From NCBI RefSeq assembly GCF_001426585.1, contig NZ_LMEI01000013.1, positions 631,180 to 695,179 of the forward strand: DNA of 64,000 nucleotides. Direction: 5' to 3'. Positions 57,396 through 64,000 of the stretch are shown piece by piece (within the stretch, counting starts at the first letter, position 1; each line of letters starts with the position of its first letter). The notes beneath the pieces are model-generated. The model searched no databases. It worked only from the letters and a program-made list of their open reading frames with translations, and had not been told where the DNA came from. A program made the position numbers and the translations under genes. The DNA is from Streptomyces sp. Root431. Its GTDB lineage: Bacteria; Actinomycetota; Actinomycetes; Streptomycetales; Streptomycetaceae.

Positions 57396-58025
57396 TCAGC
57401 ACTTTCCGGTCGGTACGGGCGCGGGCTTGGTCAAGGCGACCAGGGCCGCGTCCGCCGTCGCCTTCGGGGACAGCGTCTTGAACGCGGTCCCGATGATCAG
57501 GTCGACGTCCGCCGTGGCCCGGGTGTCCGTCTTGGTCGTGGTGCCCTTGAGCTGGGTGCCGAGGACCGGGAAGGCGCCCTTGGTGGCCGCGGGCGCGCCG
57601 AGCAGCAGCCCCGCGCCGGTGACCTTCTTGTCGAAGGCTGCGGGGGCGTTCCCCACCTTGCCGATCTTGAAGCCGCGTTTCTTGAGCTCGTCGGCGGTCG
57701 TCTTGGCGAGTCCGCTGCGCGGGGTCGCGTTGTAGACGTTGACCGTGATCTGGCCGGGCTTGGGGAGGACGGCCGCGGGCGGGGTCGTCGCCTTGGCCAC
57801 GGGCTTGCAGTCGGCCTGTTTCCCGGCGGTCGTCTTCTTGCCCTCGTCGCCGGAGAAGACGTCGACGAGCTGGAGCGTGCCCCAGCCGGCCGCGCCGAGC
57901 ACGACCACGGAGGCCGCGGCCGCGAGGATGATCCGGCGCCGGCGGTGGGGGCGGCGCATGCGCGGGTAGACATCCCCCGTGATGCGGTACTTTCCGCCCA
58001 TTCCGGGGGGAGTGAGCATGCTCAT
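57396..58025 (-). CDS. LytR_C (LytR cell-envelope C-terminal) domain membrane protein
   Basis: A 209-residue protein with a basic cytoplasmic N-terminus, one membrane helix (about 32-55), a linker with a single Cys, and an extracellular LytR_C domain (about 85-205; ITVNVYNATPRSGLAKTTADELKKRG and DVDLIIGTAFKTL). It lacks the catalytic LCP domain that makes wall-teichoic ligases; LytR_C-only proteins are common in Actinobacteria. The start is ATG 58025 or 58020; no strong ribosome site decides it. Confidence 0.85.
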   Translation of the reverse strand: MSMLTPPGMGGKYRITGDVYPRMRRPHRRRRIILAAAASVVVLGAAGWGTLQLVDVFSGDEGKKTTAGKQADCKPVAKATTPPAAVLPKPGQITVNVYNATPRSGLAKTTADELKKRGFKIGKVGNAPAAFDKKVTGAGLLLGAPAATKGAFPVLGTQLKGTTTKTDTRATADVDLIIGTAFKTLSPKATADAALVALTKPAPVPTGKC

Positions 58026-58123
58026 GAACGCAGCGTAATGCCGCCCGTCGGCGATGCCTACTTGATGATCATGTGATCGCGTCCGGATGGGGGCGAACTG
58101 ACCCCGAAAGGGTCAGTAAGCGG

Positions 58124-58420
58124 TCAGTCCAGTTCCAGGACGCGGGCGTGCAGCACCTGGCGCTGCTGCAGTGCCGCGCGGACGGCGCGGTGCAGTCCGT
58201 CCTCGAGGTAGAGGTCGCCGTGCCACTTCACGACGTGCGCGAAGAGGTCGCCGTAGAAGGTGGAGTCCTCGGCGAGCAGCGTCTCCAGGTCCAGCTGGCC
58301 CTTGGTGGTGACCAGCTGGTCGAGGCGGACCGGGCGCGGCGCGACGTCAGCCCACTGCCGGGTGCTTTCCCGGCCGTGGTCGGGATACGGCTTTCCTTGT
58401 CCGATGCGCTTGAAGATCAC
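58124..58420 (-). CDS. Conserved Actinobacterial protein with ParB-like DGLHR motif
   Basis: A 98-residue protein: MIFKRIGQGKPYPDHGREST, LVTTKGQLDLETLLAEDSTF and GDLYLEDGLHRAVRAALQQR. The DGLHR segment recalls the ParB/sulfiredoxin-type (Srx) fold; databases sometimes label such proteins VapB-like antitoxins, which has no support from the motif or the absence of a toxin gene. It is divergent from the HerA-like gene with 97 bases between them. Function is unknown. Confidence 0.8.
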   Translation of the reverse strand: MIFKRIGQGKPYPDHGRESTRQWADVAPRPVRLDQLVTTKGQLDLETLLAEDSTFYGDLFAHVVKWHGDLYLEDGLHRAVRAALQQRQVLHARVLELD

Positions 58421-58517
58421 ACGGAAAGCCTACCGGGCGACCGGCTCCCGGCGCAGCCACGCGAGGGCGGTGGGATGCTGGTGCGAACCGTGACAAAAGT
58501 GAAATCAAGGTGCCCTC

Positions 58518-60113
58518 ATGAGCGTCAGTGAGCAGAGCGAACAGCCGCCCGCGCCCTTGGCCGGGCCCGCCGCCGAGATCGCCGCCGGGTACGCGTTCGA
58601 CGGTGCGGCACTCGATCTGGGGGCGCTGCTCTGGGACGGCGCATGTCACCCGGACGCGCCGGTGCGCATCCCGCTGCCGATGCTCAACCGCCACGGTCTG
58701 GTCGCCGGCGCGACGGGCACCGGCAAGACGAAGACGCTCCAGCTGATCGCCGAGCAGCTCTCGGCCCAGGGCGTGCCGGTCTTCCTCGCCGACATCAAGG
58801 GCGACGTCTCCGGGATCTCGGCGCCCGGGGAGGACGGCGAGAAGGTGCGGGAGCGGGCCGCCCAGGTCGGCCAGGAATGGCGGGCGACGGGCTTCCCCTG
58901 CGAGTTCTACGGGCTCGGGGGCACCGGCCCCGGCATCCCGGTGCGCGCCACGGTGACCAGCTTCGGCCCCGTGCTCCTCTCCAAGGTGCTCCAGCTCAAC
59001 CAGACCCAGGAGCAGTCGCTCGGCCTGATCTTCCACTACGCCGACGCCAAGGGCCTCGAACTGGTCGACCTCAAGGACCTGCGGGCGGTGGTGGCCTTCC
59101 TGGTCTCGGACACGGGGAAGGCCGAACTGAAGGGGATCGGCGGGCTGTCGACGGTCACGGCCGGGGTGATCCTGCGGTCGATCACGGCCTTCGAGCAGCA
59201 GGGCGCGGGGGATTTCTTCGGGGAGCCGGAGTTCGACACGAGCGAGTTCCTTCGGACGTCGGCGGACGGGCGGGGGATCGTCTCGGTCCTGGAGCTGCCG
59301 GCCGTGCAGGACAAGCCTCAGCTCTTCTCGACCTTCCTCATGTGGATGCTGGCGGACCTCTTCGACGACCTTCCGGAGGTCGGCGATCAGGAGAAGCCGA
59401 AGCTGGTCTTCTTCTTCGACGAGGCGCACCTGCTCTTCAAGGGGGCGTCGAAGGCGTTCCTGGAGTCGATCACGCAGACGGTCCGGCTGATCCGCTCGAA
59501 GGGCGTGGGGATCTTCCTCGTGACGCAGACGCCGAAGGACGTTCCCTCGGACGTGCTGGCGCAGCTCGGCAACCGGGTGCAGCACGCCCTGCGCGCCTTC
59601 ACCCCGGACGACGCGAAGGCGCTCAAGGCGACGGTGCGGACCTTCCCGAACTCCGCGTACGACCTGGAGGAGGTGCTCACGGGGCTCGGTACGGGCGAGG
59701 CGGTGATCACCGTACTGAGCGAGAACGGCGCGCCGACGCCGGTGGCGGCGACCCGGCTGCGGGCGCCCGAGTCGCTGATGGGGCCGATCGACGCGGCGGC
59801 GCTGGACGCCGCCGTGAAGGCGTCGACGCTCTACGCGCGGTACGCGCAGGCGGTGGACCGGGAGTCGGCGTACGAGCGGCTGACGGCCGAGCAGCAGGCG
59901 GCGGAGGCGGCGGCCCTGGAGGCCGCGGCGGCGCAGGAGGCCGGGAAGGCGGCGGCTTCACAGCAGGGAGCGAGGGCTCCGAAGCCGGAGCCCTCGCTCG
60001 CCGAACAGGTGGTGGGCAGTGGGATCTTCACGTCCCTCGCCCGGTCGATCGGCACCCAGCTGGGCCGGGAGATCAGCCGCTCGATCTTCGGTACGGCCCG
60101 CCGGAAGCGCTGA
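58518..60113 (+). CDS. HerA/DUF853-type ATPase
   Basis: A 531-residue hexameric-type ATPase. Walker A GATGTGKTKT at about 74-81 and Walker B LVFFFDEAHLLF near 300; the C-terminal 90 residues include an Ala/Glu-rich probable coiled coil followed by a short conserved tail. DUF853 proteins are related to the DNA translocase HerA; no NurA nuclease gene lies beside it. It is monocistronic. The start ATG 58518 has a usual AAGGTG site. Confidence 0.9.
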   Translation: MSVSEQSEQPPAPLAGPAAEIAAGYAFDGAALDLGALLWDGACHPDAPVRIPLPMLNRHGLVAGATGTGKTKTLQLIAEQLSAQGVPVFLADIKGDVSGISAPGEDGEKVRERAAQVGQEWRATGFPCEFYGLGGTGPGIPVRATVTSFGPVLLSKVLQLNQTQEQSLGLIFHYADAKGLELVDLKDLRAVVAFLVSDTGKAELKGIGGLSTVTAGVILRSITAFEQQGAGDFFGEPEFDTSEFLRTSADGRGIVSVLELPAVQDKPQLFSTFLMWMLADLFDDLPEVGDQEKPKLVFFFDEAHLLFKGASKAFLESITQTVRLIRSKGVGIFLVTQTPKDVPSDVLAQLGNRVQHALRAFTPDDAKALKATVRTFPNSAYDLEEVLTGLGTGEAVITVLSENGAPTPVAATRLRAPESLMGPIDAAALDAAVKASTLYARYAQAVDRESAYERLTAEQQAAEAAALEAAAAQEAGKAAASQQGARAPKPEPSLAEQVVGSGIFTSLARSIGTQLGREISRSIFGTARRKR

Positions 60114-60142
60114 CGGGCCCGACCGACAGGACCGGCGGACTG

Positions 60143-61696
60143 CTACTCGGTGACCTCGTGGTGGTCGTCGTGCAGGCCGCCGCCGCTGCTCTCGCCGCCC
60201 GTGGTCGGGGTGGAGACGACCGGCTTGCGCAGGGAGGAGATGTCGTGGGCGTAGGTGCCCACGGCGTTGGCGATGACGTCGATGTTGACGTCGAAGGCCT
60301 TCATGTTGACGTTCTTCAGGTCGTCGCCCTTGGCGTGGTAGTTCACGTCGTACGCGACGCCCGCCGTGCCGCCGAACTTGGCGGCCTGGGCGGCGGTCTT
60401 GATGCCCTCGGCGCCGGTGAAGGTGCCGCCGGAGGGGATGCCGACCTCGATGAACGGGCCGTAGTCGGAGCGGCCGGAGAAGTCGGTGCCCTCGTTCGGG
60501 ACCCCGCGCTTGTCCATGAAGTCGGTGATGTCGCGCTCCAGCTGGGCGGAGCCCTCGGGGCCCGCGCCCGCGCCGACGTTGTCCGAGTTGTCGCCGTCGT
60601 ACACGAACAGGCCGTAGTTCGGCGAGGCGATCATGTCGAAGTTGAGGTAGAGCTTGATCTCCTTCTTGTCGAGCTCCGTCAGGTTGGCGACGTAGTGCTC
60701 CGAGCCGAGGAGGCCGTTCTCCTCCGCGGACCACCAGGCGAAGCGGACCTTGTTGCGGACCTTGTCCTTCGACTTGGCGAGTTCCAGGGCGGTCTGGAGG
60801 AGACCGGCGGAGCCGGAGCCGTTGTCGTTGATGCCGGGGCCGGCGGTGACGGAGTCGAGGTGCGAGCCGAGCATCACGGTGTTGGCGGCGTTGCCGCCCT
60901 TGGTCTCCGCGATGACGTTGTTGGTGATCCGCTTCTCCTGGAGCTGGCGGATCTCGAAGGAGACGTTCACCGCGCCCTTGGCGAGGTCGGCGGCGAGCTG
61001 CTCGCCCTCGGCCTGGGTGATGCCACCGGTCGGGAGCTTGCCCGATGCGGGGTCGCCGAGGGTGCCGGAGAGGACGCCCGCGGCGTTGTTGTAGATGAGC
61101 GCGCCGGCGGCGCCGGCCGCGGCGGCCTGCTGCTGCTTGATCGCGAAGGAGCAGCCGCCGCGCTTGATGAGCGCGATCTTTCCGGTGAAGGTCCCCGTGG
61201 CGTAGTCGCCCGGCTCGCAGCCGGTGGTGCCGTCGGCGTCGACGGGCACGGCGGCCAGGTCGGCCTTGATGCCGCCGACCGGGGTGGACTTGGTGTACGT
61301 CATCGCCTTGACGTCGAGCGTGCGGGGCGCGGGCGAGACGACGGAGGCCTTCTCGGCGAGGGTCTCGGTGTAGATGAAGTCGAACTGCTCGTACGAGACG
61401 TTGTAGCCGGCCTTCTTGAGCTGCTGGTACACGTACGCGGCGGAGGCGTCGTGGCCGAGCGTGCCGGCGGCGCGGTGGCCGCCGGTCGAGTCGGCTATCG
61501 CCTGGAACTTCTGCAGGTGCTTGTAGGCGTCCTGGCCAGTGGTTTCGCGGACCAGCTTCTTCGCCAGCTGGGCGGCATCGCGGGCGGGTGCGGCCGAGGG
61601 GTCCTTCACCGCGGTGGCGGGAGAGGCGAGGACCAGCGGGGTGGCGAGGGCGGCGGCGGCCAGAATGGCCGCGGCTCGGCGCTGGGTAGCGTTCAC
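60143..61696 (-). CDS. Secreted M28 zinc aminopeptidase with PA-domain insert
   Basis: A 517-residue enzyme with a signal peptide (1-28) and an N-terminal propeptide-like region. The zinc ligands are readable: GSHLDSV (His, Asp), GINDNGSG (Asp), SAEENGLLGS (Glu, Glu), FDMIASP (Asp) and NYHAKGDD (His). A PA domain (about 130-240) is inserted before the catalytic part. It is close to Streptomyces griseus-type aminopeptidase, which releases hydrophobic residues. The C-terminus has a His/Asp-rich LHDDHHEVTE tail, unusual for the family. The GTG at 61696 has GGAAGGA upstream. Confidence 0.9.
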   Translation of the reverse strand: MNATQRRAAAILAAAALATPLVLASPATAVKDPSAAPARDAAQLAKKLVRETTGQDAYKHLQKFQAIADSTGGHRAAGTLGHDASAAYVYQQLKKAGYNVSYEQFDFIYTETLAEKASVVSPAPRTLDVKAMTYTKSTPVGGIKADLAAVPVDADGTTGCEPGDYATGTFTGKIALIKRGGCSFAIKQQQAAAAGAAGALIYNNAAGVLSGTLGDPASGKLPTGGITQAEGEQLAADLAKGAVNVSFEIRQLQEKRITNNVIAETKGGNAANTVMLGSHLDSVTAGPGINDNGSGSAGLLQTALELAKSKDKVRNKVRFAWWSAEENGLLGSEHYVANLTELDKKEIKLYLNFDMIASPNYGLFVYDGDNSDNVGAGAGPEGSAQLERDITDFMDKRGVPNEGTDFSGRSDYGPFIEVGIPSGGTFTGAEGIKTAAQAAKFGGTAGVAYDVNYHAKGDDLKNVNMKAFDVNIDVIANAVGTYAHDISSLRKPVVSTPTTGGESSGGGLHDDHHEVTE

Positions 61697-61811
61697 AGAA
61701 GTCCTTCCCGTTACGGACGAGGTTGAGGGGAAGTTAGCGATCAGCAGGGCATCCTGTGAACACCTTCTCCACAATTCCTGTCACGTTGAGCAGGATTGAA
61801 ATCTGGAATTA

Positions 61812-62483
61812 TCAATTCCCGGGTGATTTACTCCCCTTGGAGTCTTTTGAGGCTTTCTCCGCTTCCCCTGCCTTGCTTGCCTTCCCTGCCTTCTCCGCTT
61901 TCGCCGCCGCCTTCATCTCCTGCTTGTGCGCCCGCACCTTCGCCAGCGACTCCGGGCCGGTGATGTCGGCGGCAGAGCGGTACGAGCCCTGCTCGCCGTA
62001 CGGCCCCGCCGCCTCCCGCCAGCCCGTGGGCCGCACCCCGTACTGCTTGCCGAGCAGCGCCAGGAAGATCTGCGCCTTCTGCTTCCCGAAGCCGGGCAGC
62101 GCCTGGAGCCGCGCGAGCAGCTCCTTCCCCGTCGCCGCGTCCGCCCAGACGGCCTCGGCGTCGCCGCCGTACTCCTCGACGAGGAAGGCGCACAGCTGCT
62201 GTACGCGCTGGGCCATCGACCCGGGGTAGCGGTGCACGGCCGGCTTCTCGGAGAGCAGCGCGGCGAACTCCTCCGGGTTGCGGGAGGCGATCTCGTGTGC
62301 GTCGAGGTCGTCGGCCCCGAGCCGCGAGGCGATCGTGTACGGGCCGGAGAACGCCCATTCCATCGGAACCTGCTGGTCCAGGAGCATGCCGACGAGCGCG
62401 GCGAGCGGCGAGCGCCCGAGCAGCGCGTCGGCGTCGGGCTGCTGGGCGAGATGGATCTCGGGGGTCTTGGGCGTGGGGCTCAT
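61812..62483 (-). CDS. HhH-GPD DNA-repair-type protein with Lys/Ala tail
   Basis: A 223-residue protein. The helix-hairpin-helix is LQALPGFGKQKAQIFLALLG near 125-145, as in base-excision glycosylases. There is no iron-sulfur Cys loop and no catalytic Asp is obvious. The family (TIGR03252-like) is uncharacterised. The C-terminal 40 residues are a Lys/Ala/Ser repeat (AEKAGKASKAGEAEKASKD), like histone H1 tails, and probably bind DNA. Confidence 0.85.
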   Translation of the reverse strand: MSPTPKTPEIHLAQQPDADALLGRSPLAALVGMLLDQQVPMEWAFSGPYTIASRLGADDLDAHEIASRNPEEFAALLSEKPAVHRYPGSMAQRVQQLCAFLVEEYGGDAEAVWADAATGKELLARLQALPGFGKQKAQIFLALLGKQYGVRPTGWREAAGPYGEQGSYRSAADITGPESLAKVRAHKQEMKAAAKAEKAGKASKAGEAEKASKDSKGSKSPGN

Positions 62484-62525
62484 GAACCGATCATCCCGCT
62501 CGCGCCCGGCGTACGCCCGGTGGAT

Positions 62526-63499
62526 TCACCCTCCCGCGGGCTCCGGGCTTCGCCCGGGCAGGGGGACCCCCCTCGCGAACCCGTCCAGGGCGGTGAGGAT
62601 CAGCTTCCCGGTCTCCTCGCCGCCCAGGTGACCGGCGCTCTCGACCACGTGCAGCCGGGCATCCGGCCAGGCGCGGGCCAGCTCCCAGGCGGTGCCCAGC
62701 GGGCCGCCCATGTCGAGCCGGCCGTGGATCAGGACGCCGGGGATGCCGGCGAGCCGGTGCGCGTCGCGGATCAGGGCCCCCTCCGCCAGCCAGGCGCCGT
62801 GGGCGAAGTAGTGCGAGCAGATCCGGACGAAGCCGAGCCGGGTGTCGTCGACCCGGTCGGTGTACGGGGTGCCCATGCCCTCCGGGGAGAGGACCGCGTC
62901 CTCCCAGGCGCACCAGTCGGCCGCGGCCTTCTCCCGTACGGCCCGGTCGGGGTGGTTCATGAGGGCCGCGTAGGCGCCGACCAGGTCCTCCGCGTGGCCC
63001 GCCCCCGCCCGGAAGCGCTCGTGGGCCTCCGGGAAGAACCGGCCGACGCCCTCGTACAGCCAGGCCGTCTCGGAGCGGCGGGTGGTCGTGACGGCCGCGA
63101 TGACGATCTCCGTGACCCGCTCGGGGTGCGCCTCCGCGTACGCCAGATCAGCGTGGAGCCCCAGGAGCCGCCGTACAGCAGCCAGCTGTCGACCCCGAGG
63201 TGCTCGCGGAGCCGCTCCATGTCGGCCACCAGGTGCGCGGTGGTGTTCACGGACATGTCGGCGGCCGGGTCGCTCGCGTGCGGGGTGGAGCGCCCGCAGC
63301 CGCGCTGGTCGAAGAGGACGACCCGGTACGCCGCCGGGTCGAAGAAGCGCCGGCTGCGCGGCGAGGCCCCGGAGCCCGGGCCGCCGTGCACGACGAGCGC
63401 TGGCCTGCCCGCCGGGTTGCCGGAGACCTCCCAGTGGATGAGGTTGCCGTCGCCCACGTCGAGCAGGCCCTGGTCGTACGGTGCGGTTACGGGGTGCAT
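62526..63499 (-). pseudogene. pip: Proline iminopeptidase (S33), interrupted by a one-base frameshift
   Basis: The N-terminal half (63499 down to about 63146) reads MHPVTAPYDQGLLDVG, VHGGPGSG and YGGSWGSTL with the nucleophile Ser. The remainder, with HGRLDMGGP and SAGHLGGEE (Asp and His of the triad), is in a different frame that reads LAYAEAHPERVTE onward through NHPDRAVREKA to the stop at 62526. The two join if one C is restored between 63145 and 63146 (ATC-CTG instead of ATC-TGG). Both halves keep normal codon use and no other lesion is seen. Either a recent inactivation or a sequencing error. Confidence 0.85.
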
Positions 63500-63509
63500 C
63501 CGCCCGAGG

Positions 63510-64000
63510 TTAGCGACCCTTCACGCGCACCGACGGGTCCTCGCACCACTCCAGGAGCGAGGCCCATTCCCCGTACCCCGAGTCGGGGTTGAGGTGCGCG
63601 CCGCCCGGGACGTGGTCCGTGTCGAGGCCGAGCGGGGTGCCGTAGTGGACGTCGGCGCCCTCGGGGCAGTACGGGTCCCCGTCCCCGTACACGAGCCGTG
63701 CCCGTACGCCCGTCTCCGTGAGGTCGAGGCCGTCGGCGAAGGCGGCGATCGCGGGGATCGAGGCCGTCACGGGCGGCGAGGGCGGGGCGACGAGCGCCAC
63801 CCGGTCGGCGGCCGGCCGCCGCTCCCCGGCCCGCAGCCACAGCAGCACGGACAGGCTGTGCGCGAGGACCACGAACTCGCCCTCGGCCGGGCGCTCGCCG
63901 TGCTCCTCCAGGGCCGCGAGCCAGTCCGCGAGGACGGGCGCGTCCGGCTCCGGCAGCTGCGGGTAGCGCACCTCGTGGCCGCGCGCCCGCAGCTCGCCGG
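63510..64000 (-). CDS. RBBP9/YdeN-family alpha/beta hydrolase, partial (runs off window)
   Basis: The frame is open to the window edge; the last codons read GELRARGHEVRYPQLPEPDAP, which places the true start beyond 64000. The nucleophile elbow is LAHSLSV. RBBP9/YdeN serine hydrolases are small (about 180-190 residues), so about 20 residues are missing. It lies 10 bases upstream of the iminopeptidase start on the same strand. Confidence 0.8.
   Translation of the reverse strand, partial: GELRARGHEVRYPQLPEPDAPVLADWLAALEEHGERPAEGEFVVLAHSLSVLLWLRAGERRPAADRVALVAPPSPPVTASIPAIAAFADGLDLTETGVRARLVYGDGDPYCPEGADVHYGTPLGLDTDHVPGGAHLNPDSGYGEWASLLEWCEDPSVRVKGR

Noticed and set aside
58124..58420. A toxin-antitoxin pair
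   Set aside because: No toxin-sized gene adjoins it; the VapB label sometimes seen has no support in the motif.

Overview
This is a very GC-rich stretch with strong third-position GC bias, GTG/TTG starts and many GTGA/ATGA stop-start overlaps. Together with the gene content (a DtpA/Sco copper locus, SigF and SigN, a subtilisin-inhibitor-like protein, many stand-alone RsbW-like ATPases and tRNA-linked TadA) it indicates a Streptomyces chromosome, in its conserved core. No CRISPR array, insertion sequence or complete prophage is visible. Names rest on reading motifs and on remembered gene order in S. coelicolor/S. lividans; no database search was run.

Left part (1-18 kb): the 5' end of prephenate dehydratase, then a leftward copper-trafficking operon (YcnI-like protein, Sco, PCuAC chaperone, CopC-CopD fusion, Tat-exported DyP peroxidase DtpA), preceded by a membrane protein with a His/Met metal-like motif. 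Next come an RsbW-like ATPase, Xaa-Pro aminopeptidase, a GAF-PP2C phosphatase, a divergent primase-polymerase-domain protein, a secreted protein, a SEC-C protein, a second RsbW-like ATPase, a glycerophosphodiesterase, an HtrA protease and a three-MHYT membrane sensor.

Middle (18-34 kb): tRNA-Ser(UGA), a macrodomain protein, a small secreted Asn/Ser/Gly-rich protein, then a tightly coupled five-gene acyl-CoA module (two acyl-CoA dehydrogenases, MaoC-DUF35 fusion, MaoC hydratase, thiolase-like aldolase) laid out like the mycobacterial ChsE/ChsH/Ltp2 set that shortens the steroid side chain. After it come a DUF1906 secreted protein, a SigE-family ECF sigma factor, an acyl-CoA synthetase, a very long hybrid sensor protein that lacks the kinase phospho-acceptor histidine, an SSI-like inhibitor, tRNA-Ser(GCU) and tRNA-Arg(ACG).

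Right part (34-64 kb): a PH-domain protein and a BRO-N protein beside the tRNA; a DUF2797/monooxygenase/amidohydrolase operon; a two-component system running into a GT2-GtrA fusion and a GT39-type glycosyltransferase (envelope glycosylation); two DHA2 drug-efflux pumps, each with its own regulator (TetR, MarR) and clear palindromic operators; a TetR/SDR divergent pair; a lipoprotein; sigN and sigF; a Dabb protein with a 54-residue companion; tRNA-Ser(CGA); tadA and its partner; upp; a LytR_C protein; a HerA-like ATPase; an M28 aminopeptidase; an HhH-GPD protein; a frameshifted proline iminopeptidase; and the end of an RBBP9-like hydrolase.

A recurrent non-coding theme is arrays of short degenerate repeats with a 10-12 bp period (near one DNA helical turn) in several unrelated intergenic regions: upstream of pepP, upstream of the primase-like gene, upstream of the acyl-CoA synthetase and beside sigN. 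A 23-bp array sits at the 3' end of tadA.
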